From NCBI GenBank assembly GCA_018383975.1, contig JAHAZT010000064.1:1-37983 (forward strand): a stretch of 37,983 bases of DNA, in the 5' to 3' direction. Positions 1-9,020 of this stretch are shown here, in pieces. Numbering within the stretch: the stretch's first letter is position 1; each line of letters starts with the position of its first letter. The DNA is from Eubacteriales bacterium (lineage in GTDB: Bacteria; Bacillota; Clostridia; Oscillospirales; CAG-272). The notes under the pieces were generated by a model, which ran no database searches, had not been told where the DNA came from, and saw only the letters and a list, made by a program, of their open reading frames with translations. The position numbers and the translations under genes were made by a program.

Positions 1-54
1 ATAAAAGAGGGCGACATTCTCGAAGCTTATATAATGGAAGAGATTGCAAGATAA
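1..54 (+). CDS. infB: C-terminal fragment of an upstream gene, probably translation initiation factor IF-2 (partial)
   Basis: Frame 1 reads IKEGDILEAYIMEEIAR-stop (ends taa at 52-54). This resembles the (D)IKEGDxIEAxxMxExxR terminus typical of bacterial IF-2. Only 17 residues are visible. Confidence 0.5.
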   Translation: MKEGDILEAYIMEEIAR

Positions 55-66
55 GGAGAAACCGAT

Positions 67-2046
67 ATGAATTTCAGACAGGTACACCTTGATTTTCACA
101 CGAGCGGGGAGATAGAGGGAATAGGCTCCCGATTTTCAAAGGAGCAGTTCCAGAGGGCACTCCGCGAGGGACACGTAAATTCGATAACCCTTTTTGCGAA
201 ATGTCATCACGGCTGGGCATATTTCCCCTCGGAAACGTGCGAAATGCACCCGCATCTGGATTTTGACCTTCTCGGCGAACAGATAGCCGCGGCGCACGAA
301 ATCGGCGTCAGGACTCCGGTTTATATCTCTGCCGGACTTGATGAGAAAATGGCGCGTCCGCATACGGAATGGCTTATGCGCAATCCCGATGAAACCTTCT
401 ACTGGACGGAAAACTTCACAAAGCCGGGCTATCACCGCATGTGCATGAACACGCCGTATCTTGACTATCTCATCGCGCAGGTGGAGGAGGTTGTTCAAAA
501 ATATGACTGTGACGGCATTTTCCTCGACATAGTCGGCGCTTTGCCGTGCTATTGTCAGCACTGCGTAAAGAAAATGCTGGACAGAGGGGAAGACCCCTAT
601 AACGAGGAAAACGCTTACAGAATGGGCGTTGAAACCTATCTCAATTACACAAAGCGCGTGAGAGAGGCAATTGACAAATACAAGCCGGGACTGCCCGTTT
701 TCCACAACGCCGGACACATTCAGTGCGGTCACAGAGACTTCACCTTTGCAAACTCGCATCTTGAGCTTGAAAGTCTGCCGACAGGCGGCTGGGGCTATGA
801 CCATTTCCCGATGTCTGCGGCTTATGCCAGAACGCTCGGACTTGATTTCCTCGGCATGACGGGAAAATTCCATCTTTCATGGGGCGAATTCGGCGGGTTC
901 AAGCATCCGAACGCTCTCCGCTATGAAACGGCGCTTTCCGCCGCAAACGGTGCGAAAATGTCGATAGGCGACCAGCTTCATCCGCTCGGAGCAATGGATA
1001 TGGCAACATATAAGCTCATAGGCGAGGCATATTCCGAGATAGAGAGAAAGGAGCCGTGGCTTGACAATGTTGAGTCGGTTGCCGATATAGCGGTGCTTTC
1101 TCAGGAGGCTCTTTTCTATCATATGAATCCCGGAAAGCCTTCTCCCGGTCGACTTTCGTGGATGGGCACGACGGGCGCAAGCAGAATTCTGCTTGAAGGA
1201 AAATATCTGTTTGACGTTGTGGACACCGAAGGCGATTTCGGCAAATACAAGCTCATCATACTTACAGATGATTCTATGCTTGACGGCGAAACAGCCGAAA
1301 AGCTGAAAGCGTTTACAGAAGGCGGAGGCAAAATTCTTGCGTCCGGAACGTCCGGCCTCTATGCCGACGGAAGCGGCTTTGCTTTCGACCTCGGCGCGGA
1401 GTTCAACGGCGAATGCGAATACAATCCCGCATATATCCGTCCGGAATTTGAAATGGAGGGGCTTTATAATTCCGCATATGTCATTTATCAGCCCTGCTAC
1501 GATATAGATGCGACGGGCGAGGTGCTTGCGGTCAGAGAAAATCCGTATTTCAATCGCACGACCTTCCATTTTTCTTCGCACGCACAGACGCCGAACGACC
1601 CGACGAAAACATATCCGGCGGTCACTCTCGGAGAGGACGGCGCATATATTTCGTTTAAGTTGTTTACGGAATATGCGCTGAAGGGTTCGCTCATTGCAAA
1701 GAGGGTTGTTGAGCATGTTATTGACGTTCTCCTCGGCGACGAAAAAACGCTGACGACGAATCTCGGCTCGCTCGGAGTTGTGACTCTTATGGATCAATAC
1801 GACGAGCACAGATATGTAAACCATCTTCTCTATGCCACTCCGGTCAAGCGCGGACAGAAGGTTGAAATAATTGAAGACATCGTACCCGTTTACGGTACGG
1901 AGGTGACTTTGAAGCTCTATACGAAGCCGAAGAGAGTGTACCTTGCGCCGCAGATGCGGGACATAGACTTTGATTATTCGGACGGCGTTCTTACTTACAC
2001 GGTTGACAGGCTTGAGTGTCATCAGATGGTCGTCATAGACTATTGA
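67..2046 (+). CDS. Putative glycoside hydrolase, GHL6-type TIM barrel with C-terminal beta-galactosidase-trimerisation-like region
   Basis: 659-aa ORF with RBS ggagaaa just upstream. Motifs: VHLDFHTSGEIEGIG, CDGIFLDIVGALPCYCQHC, and later DVVDTEGDFGKYKLIILTDDSMLDGETAEKLKAFTEGGGKILASG. Confidence 0.75.
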   Translation: MNFRQVHLDFHTSGEIEGIGSRFSKEQFQRALREGHVNSITLFAKCHHGWAYFPSETCEMHPHLDFDLLGEQIAAAHEIGVRTPVYISAGLDEKMARPHTEWLMRNPDETFYWTENFTKPGYHRMCMNTPYLDYLIAQVEEVVQKYDCDGIFLDIVGALPCYCQHCVKKMLDRGEDPYNEENAYRMGVETYLNYTKRVREAIDKYKPGLPVFHNAGHIQCGHRDFTFANSHLELESLPTGGWGYDHFPMSAAYARTLGLDFLGMTGKFHLSWGEFGGFKHPNALRYETALSAANGAKMSIGDQLHPLGAMDMATYKLIGEAYSEIERKEPWLDNVESVADIAVLSQEALFYHMNPGKPSPGRLSWMGTTGASRILLEGKYLFDVVDTEGDFGKYKLIILTDDSMLDGETAEKLKAFTEGGGKILASGTSGLYADGSGFAFDLGAEFNGECEYNPAYIRPEFEMEGLYNSAYVIYQPCYDIDATGEVLAVRENPYFNRTTFHFSSHAQTPNDPTKTYPAVTLGEDGAYISFKLFTEYALKGSLIAKRVVEHVIDVLLGDEKTLTTNLGSLGVVTLMDQYDEHRYVNHLLYATPVKRGQKVEIIEDIVPVYGTEVTLKLYTKPKRVYLAPQMRDIDFDYSDGVLTYTVDRLECHQMVVIDY

Positions 2047-2215
2047 CCTACTTTTCTTTGAAAAGAAACCGTACTTTTCTTTGAAAAGAAACCGTACTTT
2101 TCTTTGAAAAGAAAAGTAGGCAAAAGAAACTTCAATTATCGTGAAGTGTATACGGACTTTTAATTATCTGCACGGACGGAGTTTCTGCAAAAAGGCAAAA
2201 GAAACTTTAATTATT
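2047..2215. repeat. Palindromic tandem repeat (3 x 23 bp) with duplicated 23-nt tail, REP/MITE-like
   Basis: tacttttctttgaaaagaaaccg is repeated at 2049, 2072 and (partial) 2095, each unit being a near-palindrome. aggcaaaagaaacttYaattatY occurs at 2118-2140 and 2193-2215 (21/23 identical). Confidence 0.85.
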
Positions 2216-2294
2216 GGTTTGAACAAACTTTATATTTTTATCAAAGGGAGCGGTCATTTCGCTCCTTTTTGATTTGCGACAACGTCATTTTATG

Positions 2295-2323
2295 TTGACT
2301 TTTCACTCCGGATATGTTATATT
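2295..2323 (+). promoter_or_regulatory. Sigma-A-like promoter for GH27 gene
   Basis: TTGACT - 17 bp - TATATT. Confidence 0.6.
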
Positions 2324-2359
2324 TACTTAAGCACCAAAATGAAAAACGAGGTATTGAAA

Positions 2360-3493
2360 ATGATTGCAAGCAGAACACCGATGGGTTGGAACTCATGGAA
2401 CACATTCACAAAGGACATAGACGAACAGCTTATAAAGGAAACAGCCGATGCGATGGTTGACGGCGGCTATCTCGCCGCAGGATACGAGTATCTTGTAATC
2501 GACGATTGCTGGAGCAAAAAAGAGCGTGACGAAAACGGCATGCTTGTTGCGGATGAGGAAAAATTCCCGAACGGCATGAAGGCTGTTGCGGACTATGTTC
2601 ACTCAAAGGGACTGAAATTCGGCATGTATTCCTGCTGCGGCGTCAAGACTTGCGCTGGATATCCGGGCAGCTTCGGCCACGAATTTGATGACGCGAATTA
2701 CTTTGCAAGCGTCGGCATAGATCTTCTCAAGTATGATAACTGCTATCATCCCGGAAGTCCGAGTTATCAGTCATACAACAGAATGGCTCTTGCTCTCCGC
2801 GCAACCGGCAAGGAAATACTTTTCTCCGCCTGCAACTGGGGAAATCAGAACGTTCATGAATGGGCGCGCTCCGTCGGTGCGCATATGTACAGATCCACCG
2901 GTGACATAACCGACACATTCGAGTCGATAAAGGGCATAGTGACAAAGGAAAAGGACAAGTTCTGCTATTCCGCTCCCGGGTGCTTTAACGACCTTGACAT
3001 GCTTGTCACAGGGCTTTACGGCAAGGGAAACATCGGCTTCGGACAGGGCTGCACTGCGGCAAATTACCGTTATCACTTTGCTATATGGTGCATGCTTTCC
3101 TCGCCTCTTATGCTCGGTTGTGACATAAGAAATATTGACGAGGAAACGAAAAAGCTCATCACAAATCCCACGCTTATTTCAATCTGTCGTGACGAAGACG
3201 CGCGTCCTCCGATAATCGTCGGAGACAACAGAGGTCAGAAGGAAAACTTCTCCCTTTTCAAGCATCTTTCGGACGGCACGTATGCCATCGGCTTCTTCAA
3301 CGCATATGATGTTGACAAGGACATAATGATGCCGTACAGCGATCTCGGTCTTGATCCTCTCTGCGGCTACGGCTTCGATGTAACGGACGCTTTCACGGGA
3401 GAGCATCTCGGCATATTCAGAGACTGCATCGACATGCACGTTGAGGCGGGCGGTTGCAGAGTTCTGACGGCGAAACTCGTAAAGGTTAAATGA
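2360..3493 (+). CDS. Alpha-galactosidase, GH27 family
   Basis: SRTPMGWNSWNTF...YLVIDDCWS...LLKYDNCYHPG...PGCFNDLDMLVTG are GH27 hallmarks. The ORF track starts at 2339, but ATG 2360 has an SD (gaggt) and the predicted promoter sits too close to 2339. Confidence 0.93.
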   Translation: MIASRTPMGWNSWNTFTKDIDEQLIKETADAMVDGGYLAAGYEYLVIDDCWSKKERDENGMLVADEEKFPNGMKAVADYVHSKGLKFGMYSCCGVKTCAGYPGSFGHEFDDANYFASVGIDLLKYDNCYHPGSPSYQSYNRMALALRATGKEILFSACNWGNQNVHEWARSVGAHMYRSTGDITDTFESIKGIVTKEKDKFCYSAPGCFNDLDMLVTGLYGKGNIGFGQGCTAANYRYHFAIWCMLSSPLMLGCDIRNIDEETKKLITNPTLISICRDEDARPPIIVGDNRGQKENFSLFKHLSDGTYAIGFFNAYDVDKDIMMPYSDLGLDPLCGYGFDVTDAFTGEHLGIFRDCIDMHVEAGGCRVLTAKLVKVK

Positions 3494-3684
3494 GCAACTG
3501 CAAGGGCTGCGGCGAAAAGCTCACGTGTGACGAAACCGCGCTTTACCGTCGGCTGATATACAGGGAAACGCCGGAGGAGGATTGCCTCTGCATCAGATGT
3601 CTTGCGAAAAAGCTGAAGGTTGAAGAAAAACAGCTTTATGAAAAGATAAAATTTTTCAAGGAAATAGGTTGCACCCTGTTTTGA
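3490..3684 (+). CDS. Small zinc-ribbon-like protein, translationally coupled to the GH27 gene
   Basis: 64-aa ORF; its ATG overlaps the GH27 TGA (atga). CxxC pairs: CKGCGEKLTC and CLCIRCL; C-terminus GCTLF. Confidence 0.7.
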   Translation: MSNCKGCGEKLTCDETALYRRLIYRETPEEDCLCIRCLAKKLKVEEKQLYEKIKFFKEIGCTLF

Positions 3685-3695
3685 TATGAATATAC

Positions 3696-3733
3696 AAACG
3701 CTCTTTTCGGCAAATTGTCCAAAGGAGCGTTTT
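3696..3733 (+). terminator. Hairpin terminator
   Basis: aaacgctc...gagcgtttt stem downstream of the 3490-3684 ORF. Confidence 0.55.
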
Positions 3734-3800
3734 GCATTTCGTGCAAGTTGACGTATTGTCTTAAAAACCCAAAAAATAAGAAAAAAGTGTGAATATTTTA

Positions 3801-3829
3801 TTGATTTTTCACAAACAACGTGATACAAT
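3801..3829 (+). promoter_or_regulatory. Promoter for BMP lipoprotein gene
   Basis: TTGATT - 17 bp - TACAAT, followed by the dyad AGGTTA-ata-TAACCT at 3835-3849. Confidence 0.55.
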
Positions 3830-3878
3830 ATATAAGGTTAATATAACCTAAAACATTTTATACGGAGGCTTCATTCAA

Positions 3879-5066
3879 ATGAAAAGATTTATTTCAATTA
3901 TTCTGGCAGTTGCAATGATTGTTTGTTGCTTCGCACTTGTCGGCTGTAAAAAGGACGACACAAAGTCGGGCAACAAGATTGCAATGATCACCGACTACGG
4001 CGACATCACGGACGAGTCCTTTAACCAGGCAACGTGGGAAGCTGTTAAGGCATTCTGCGAAGAAAACAAGCTCACTTATAACTACTTCAAGCCCACAGGC
4101 GACAACACAGAATCCCGTGTTGCTATGATCGAAAAGGCTGTCGGCGAAGGCTATAACATAATCGTTATGCCCGGCTACGCTTTTGCAGGTGCTATCGTTG
4201 AAACGGCTCCCAAGTACAAAGATGTTAAGTTCTTTGCTCTTGACGTTGCAAAGGGCGACCTTCTCGAAGCAGGCGTTACAGCTAAGGGCGAGAAGTACGA
4301 CTATAACCCCGATAACTGGGATCTTTCCAAATATGTTGATATGTCCAACGTTTACTGCGCTATCTATCAGGAAGAGCTCTGCGGTTATATGGCAGGCTAT
4401 GCAGCAGTTAAGCTCGGCTATACAAAGCTCGGCTTCCTCGGCGGTATGGCAGTTCCTGCAGTTGTCCGTTACGGTTACGGCTTTATTCAGGGCGCTGACG
4501 CAGCTGCAAAGGCTATGAACATCTACATCAAGATCAACTATGTTTACGGCGGACAGTTCTTCGGTGACGCTGACATCACAGCCAAGATGGACACATGGTA
4601 TCAGGGCGACACAGAGATCGTATTCGCTTGCGGCGGCGGTATCTATAAATCCGCAGCAGAAGCAGCCAAGAAGGCGGGCAAGAAGGTTATCGGCGTTGAC
4701 GTTGACCAGAAGGCCATCATTGACGGTGCATACGGCGCAGGAATGACAGTTACTTCCGCTATGAAGGGTCTCGCTCCTACAACAAAGGATACACTCACAG
4801 ACATCGTTCTCAACGGCAACTGGAGCAAATACGCAGGCAAGATTTCAACTCTCGGCCTCGTAAGCGGCGACGATCCCACAATCAACTACGTTCAGATCCC
4901 GATGGAATCCACGCAGTGGGCAGAGGGCAAGTTCACACAGAACGATTACAAGGCTCTCGTTAAGGCTATGTTTGACGGCACAATCAAGGTATCCAACTCC
5001 AGCGATACAAATAATATGCCCAAAACAACAAATACGACAATCAGCGATCAGGGTAGAATAAAGTAA
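3879..5066 (+). CDS. BMP/PnrA-family ABC transporter substrate-binding lipoprotein (nucleoside type)
   Basis: Lipobox FALVGCKKD; KIAMITDYGDITDESFNQATWEAV is typical of BMP family; followed by the matching ABC ATPase and two permeases. Confidence 0.9.
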   Translation: MKRFISIILAVAMIVCCFALVGCKKDDTKSGNKIAMITDYGDITDESFNQATWEAVKAFCEENKLTYNYFKPTGDNTESRVAMIEKAVGEGYNIIVMPGYAFAGAIVETAPKYKDVKFFALDVAKGDLLEAGVTAKGEKYDYNPDNWDLSKYVDMSNVYCAIYQEELCGYMAGYAAVKLGYTKLGFLGGMAVPAVVRYGYGFIQGADAAAKAMNIYIKINYVYGGQFFGDADITAKMDTWYQGDTEIVFACGGGIYKSAAEAAKKAGKKVIGVDVDQKAIIDGAYGAGMTVTSAMKGLAPTTKDTLTDIVLNGNWSKYAGKISTLGLVSGDDPTINYVQIPMESTQWAEGKFTQNDYKALVKAMFDGTIKVSNSSDTNNMPKTTNTTISDQGRIK

Positions 5067-5124
5067 TATACTGAGAAGCATATAACATTTGACTACCTTT
5101 ATCTGCGCATGTGCGTAAGAAGAC

Positions 5125-5159
5125 ACGGGGGTGTCAGAAAACACCCCCGTTTGTTTTTA
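5125..5159 (+). terminator. Intercistronic intrinsic terminator between substrate-binding protein and ATPase genes
   Basis: Perfect 10-bp stem acgggggtgt / acacccccgt, loop cagaaa, then tttgttttt. Confidence 0.85.
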
Positions 5160-5209
5160 TTTTGATGAAGTCGCCTTTGATCAAAAAAATAACAGAAGGA
5201 GCTTATCCA

Positions 5210-6760
5210 ATGGATATAAACAGTCAACCGTATGCGATTGAAATGCGGAATATAACAAAGCGTTTTCCGGGAATAATCGCAAACGATAATATAACACTCG
5301 GGCTTAAAAAAGGAGAGATACACGCCTTGCTCGGTGAAAACGGGGCGGGAAAATCAACTCTGATGAGTGTTCTCTTCGGTCTTTATCAGCCGGAAGAAGG
5401 GGAGATCTTAAAGGACGGAGTCCCCGTGAAGATAAACGACCCGAACGACGCAAACGCCCTCGGCATAGGAATGGTACATCAGCATTTCAAGCTGATAGAA
5501 TGTTTTTCCGTTCTGGACAACATAATTCTGGGCGTCGAGCCGAATAAATTAGGTTTTATCAACAAAAAAGAAGCGAGAGAAAAGGTTCTTGCGCTTTCCG
5601 GAAAATACGGACTTTCCGTTGACCCCGACGCCATCATCGAAGATATTACAGTCGGTATGCAGCAGAGAACGGAAATTCTCAAAATGCTTTATCGCGACAA
5701 TGAAATACTTATTTTTGACGAGCCGACCGCCGTTCTCACTCCGCAGGAAATTGAAGAGCTTATGCAGATTATGCGCAGGCTCGCGGCAGAGGGGAAATCC
5801 ATTCTGTTCATCTCTCATAAGCTCAATGAGATTATGGAGGTTGCGGACAGGTGCACCGTTCTCCGCAGGGGTAAGATGATAGGCACCGTAAACATTGAGG
5901 ACACGACGAAAGAAGAGCTTTCCCGAATGATGGTCGGGCGTGACGTCGAGCTTACGGTTCACAAAAACGATATGAAAACGGGAGACGTTGTTCTTTCCGT
6001 TGAAAATCTGACAGTCGCAAGCAGAATTCACAAAAAAGACGCTGTAAAGTACGTTTCGTTTTATGTCCGCTCCGGAGAGATCGTTTGCATTGCCGGCATT
6101 GACGGCAACGGTCAAACGGAGCTTGTCTACGGTATAACGGGGCTTGAACCCGTAAAAAGCGGCAAAATCACGCTTTGCGGCGAGGATATAACCCATGCGT
6201 CGATAAGAAAGCGCAGTACGTCGGGAATGAGTCACATCCCCGAGGACAGACACAAGCACGGGCTTGTTCTGGACTATTCCCTTGAAGACAATATCGTGCT
6301 TCAGAAATATTTTGAGCCGGAATTTACAAACAACTTGGGCTTTCTCAACAGGGAAAACATAAGAAAATATGCGGAAACGCTGATTGACCGGTTCGATATC
6401 CGTTCGGGTCAGGGCGCCGTAACAACGGCAAGAAGCATGTCTGGCGGAAACCAGCAGAAGGCAATAGTTGCAAGGGAAATAGACAAAGATCCCGATCTCC
6501 TTGTTGCCGTTCAGCCGACGAGAGGACTTGACGTCGGCGCAATAGAATTCATACACAAAAAGCTCGTTGATATGAGAAATGCGGGCAAGGCGGTGCTTCT
6601 GGTATCGCTTGAGCTTGAAGAGGTTATGAGCGTGCCGGACAGAATTCTCGTTATGTATGAGGGAGAAATAGTCGGCGAGCTTGACCCGAAGACAACAACG
6701 ACAGAAGAGCTCGGTCTTTATATGGCGGGAGCGAAGAGAGGAGCTGTCAATAATGGATAA
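5210..6760 (+). CDS. Nucleoside ABC transporter ATP-binding protein (two ABC domains, NupO/YufO-like)
   Basis: Walker A GENGAGKSTL; second domain GIDGNGQTEL, SGGNQQK. Preferred start ATG 5210 with SD agaagga; the ORF-track start at 5111 lies upstream of the terminator. Confidence 0.92.
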   Translation: MDINSQPYAIEMRNITKRFPGIIANDNITLGLKKGEIHALLGENGAGKSTLMSVLFGLYQPEEGEILKDGVPVKINDPNDANALGIGMVHQHFKLIECFSVLDNIILGVEPNKLGFINKKEAREKVLALSGKYGLSVDPDAIIEDITVGMQQRTEILKMLYRDNEILIFDEPTAVLTPQEIEELMQIMRRLAAEGKSILFISHKLNEIMEVADRCTVLRRGKMIGTVNIEDTTKEELSRMMVGRDVELTVHKNDMKTGDVVLSVENLTVASRIHKKDAVKYVSFYVRSGEIVCIAGIDGNGQTELVYGITGLEPVKSGKITLCGEDITHASIRKRSTSGMSHIPEDRHKHGLVLDYSLEDNIVLQKYFEPEFTNNLGFLNRENIRKYAETLIDRFDIRSGQGAVTTARSMSGGNQQKAIVAREIDKDPDLLVAVQPTRGLDVGAIEFIHKKLVDMRNAGKAVLLVSLELEEVMSVPDRILVMYEGEIVGELDPKTTTTEELGLYMAGAKRGAVNNG

Positions 6761-7910
6761 AAACAAAAAATCTTTCTTCAAAAATGAAGGCGTTCAGGCT
6801 GTTATTGCGTCGCTTATCTGCGTTGTTCTCGGACTTCTGATAGGATTTATCGTGCTTTTGTGCATAAATCCCGCAGGCGCGGGCAAGGCGATAGTCGATA
6901 TGATGAAAAACTTCTTCGCATATAAGACATCATCGCTGCAGCTGAAATATTTCGGCAGTACGCTTGTCAAATCCGCTCCGTTGGTGCTTTGCTCGCTTTC
7001 AATTCTTTTCTGCTATAAGGTCGGACTTTTCAATATCGGCGCTGCAGGTCAGTATACGATAGGCGCGGGATTCGCGCTCTATGCGGCACTTGCATGGAAT
7101 CTGCCGTGGTGGCTTTGCATAATCGTTGCCGCATTCAGCGGTGCCGTGCTCGGAACGATAAGCGGTATTCTCAAAGCGTATTGCAATGTAAACGAGGTTA
7201 TCAGCGGCATAATGCTGAACTGGATATCTCTTTACTGCATGAATATGCTTCTGGAAAGCGTAAAGGAAGAGACAAGCCCTTATACAAAAAACCTTGCGGC
7301 TGTCAACAGAAAAGCGATATTACCGACGCTGGGGCTTGACAAGGTGTTTGGAAACAAATACGTAACGATTGCAATCCCGCTTGCCATAATTATGGCGGTA
7401 ATTGTATGGATTGTGCTTGAAAAAACAAAATTCGGTTATGAGCTGAAAGCAACCGGCTTCAACAGACACGCCGCAAAATATTGCGGTATGGCTGAAAAGA
7501 GAAATATGATTATCACCCTTTCAATAGGCGGAGCGATTGCCGGCTTCGGCGCGGCGATGTTCTATCTGACGGGCATTGAGCAGTGGAATTGCAGTCAGTC
7601 GTCCGTTCCGGGAATGGGCTTCAACGGTATCGCGGCGGCATTCCTCGGCGGACTCAATCCGATAGGTTCGATATTCTCGTCATATTTCATTCAGCATATA
7701 ACCGAGGGCGGAGCAAACGTCGACCTGAGAGTTTACAGCAGACAGATAGCTGACCTTGTTTCCGCAATAATCATATACCTCTGCGGCTTTGTATTCTTCA
7801 TGAAATACGTTATGAAAAAAATGATTGCAAAGAGGGAAGAGGCTGCAAAGCTTGCAACCGAGAAAGAAACCGCTGAAGAAGATAAAAACGAAGGAGGCGA
7901 AAATAAATGA
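6753..7910 (+). CDS. Nucleoside ABC transporter permease (NupP/YufP-like)
   Basis: Hydrophobic protein with GLFNIGAAGQYTIGA and NVNEVISGIMLNWI motifs. Start ATG 6753 overlaps the end of the ATPase gene; the ORF track begins at 6681. Confidence 0.9.
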   Translation: MDKNKKSFFKNEGVQAVIASLICVVLGLLIGFIVLLCINPAGAGKAIVDMMKNFFAYKTSSLQLKYFGSTLVKSAPLVLCSLSILFCYKVGLFNIGAAGQYTIGAGFALYAALAWNLPWWLCIIVAAFSGAVLGTISGILKAYCNVNEVISGIMLNWISLYCMNMLLESVKEETSPYTKNLAAVNRKAILPTLGLDKVFGNKYVTIAIPLAIIMAVIVWIVLEKTKFGYELKATGFNRHAAKYCGMAEKRNMIITLSIGGAIAGFGAAMFYLTGIEQWNCSQSSVPGMGFNGIAAAFLGGLNPIGSIFSSYFIQHITEGGANVDLRVYSRQIADLVSAIIIYLCGFVFFMKYVMKKMIAKREEAAKLATEKETAEEDKNEGGENK

Positions 7911-8860
7911 CATTACTTTTGCAATATACATTATTTTTTGCTTCCGTTCTGACTTTGGTTGCGCTCGGCGGGTGCTTTTCGGAACATTCCGGTGTTATAA
8001 ACCTCGGTCTTGAGGGAATCATGGTCATCGGCGGAATGGGCGGAGCGCTCACGATGAGATACATCGCAGAGCATTTTCCGGATGCCTCCGCGTTTACAAT
8101 AATCGCGATGGCGCTCCTTATGGCGATTGTTTTCGGAATGATTTATTCGCTTCTGCTTGCGGTTGCGTCTATAAATTTCAATGCCGACCAGACGATTGTC
8201 GGAACGGCAATGAATATGCTTGCAACAGCGGCGGCGACTGTAATAATCAAGGCGATAAACACGGCAAAAAATTCAAGCAACGTTTCATCTGTTGTCGAAT
8301 ATATAAAGCCTAAGGAAGCATTTATGATACGTATAGGCAAATATTTTGACCTCAGCTGGTTTGCCATAATAACCGTCATTCTGCTTGTGGTTGCTTATAT
8401 AACGCTTTATAAAACAAAGTTCGGACTTCGTCTTATGGCTTGCGGAGAATATCCGCAGGCGGCGGCGAGCGTCGGAATTGATGTTTACAAAATGAGATAT
8501 GCGGGCGTGCTTATTTCCGGCGCACTCGGCGGCATAGGCGGACTTTCGTACATTACGGCAGGCGTCAGCGAATGGAAATTTGAGGACGGCGTCAGGGGAT
8601 TCGGCTTCCTCGCTCTCGCGGTTATGATTTTCGGTCAATGGAAACCGATGAAAATTGCTCTTGCGGCAATTCTTTTCGGCGCATTCAGGGCGCTTTCAAA
8701 CGTAAGAGAAGCCATTCCGTTCCTTGCGTCGCTCAAAATACCGAGCCAGATATACGTTATGATGCCTTACATCATTTCGCTTGTGGTTCTTGCGTTCACT
8801 TCAAAGAAGTCGCGCGCGCCGAAGGCGGAGGGCATACCATACGACAAAGGACAGAGATAA
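7907..8860 (+). CDS. Nucleoside ABC transporter permease (NupQ/YufQ-like)
   Basis: HSGVINLGLEGIMVIGGMGGA and NADQTIVGTAMNMLA motifs. ATG overlaps the previous stop (atga). Confidence 0.9.
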   Translation: MTLLLQYTLFFASVLTLVALGGCFSEHSGVINLGLEGIMVIGGMGGALTMRYIAEHFPDASAFTIIAMALLMAIVFGMIYSLLLAVASINFNADQTIVGTAMNMLATAAATVIIKAINTAKNSSNVSSVVEYIKPKEAFMIRIGKYFDLSWFAIITVILLVVAYITLYKTKFGLRLMACGEYPQAAASVGIDVYKMRYAGVLISGALGGIGGLSYITAGVSEWKFEDGVRGFGFLALAVMIFGQWKPMKIALAAILFGAFRALSNVREAIPFLASLKIPSQIYVMMPYIISLVVLAFTSKKSRAPKAEGIPYDKGQR

Positions 8861-8888
8861 ACACGGCTTTGCCGAAAAATTCACAAGA

Positions 8889-8928
8889 GAAATTCCTGTC
8901 GGCTGCTTTGCGGGCAGGAATTTCTTTT
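8889..8928 (+). terminator. Intrinsic terminator after nucleoside importer operon
   Basis: gaaattcctgtc ... ggcaggaatttc stem followed by tttt. Confidence 0.75.
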
Positions 8929-9020
8929 GAAAAGGAGAAATGCTCTTGCAAAAATCAATAAAATATATTAGAATATCAAATGCCTCTCGGCACAAATTAT
9001 CCTTTTAAGAGGAGATGACA

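Noticed and set aside
877-2022. 381-aa ORF antisense to the GHL6 gene (and 136-873 minus)
   Set aside because: Low-complexity-looking, no recognisable motif, fully overlaps a well-supported gene with its own RBS; typical antisense shadow ORF in this codon usage.
2047-2215. Possible CRISPR array
   Set aside because: Only three units with no intervening unique spacers; units are palindromic and contiguous.
5549-6781. 410-aa ORF antisense to the ABC ATPase
   Set aside because: No family resemblance; fully opposite a strongly supported two-domain ABC ATPase.
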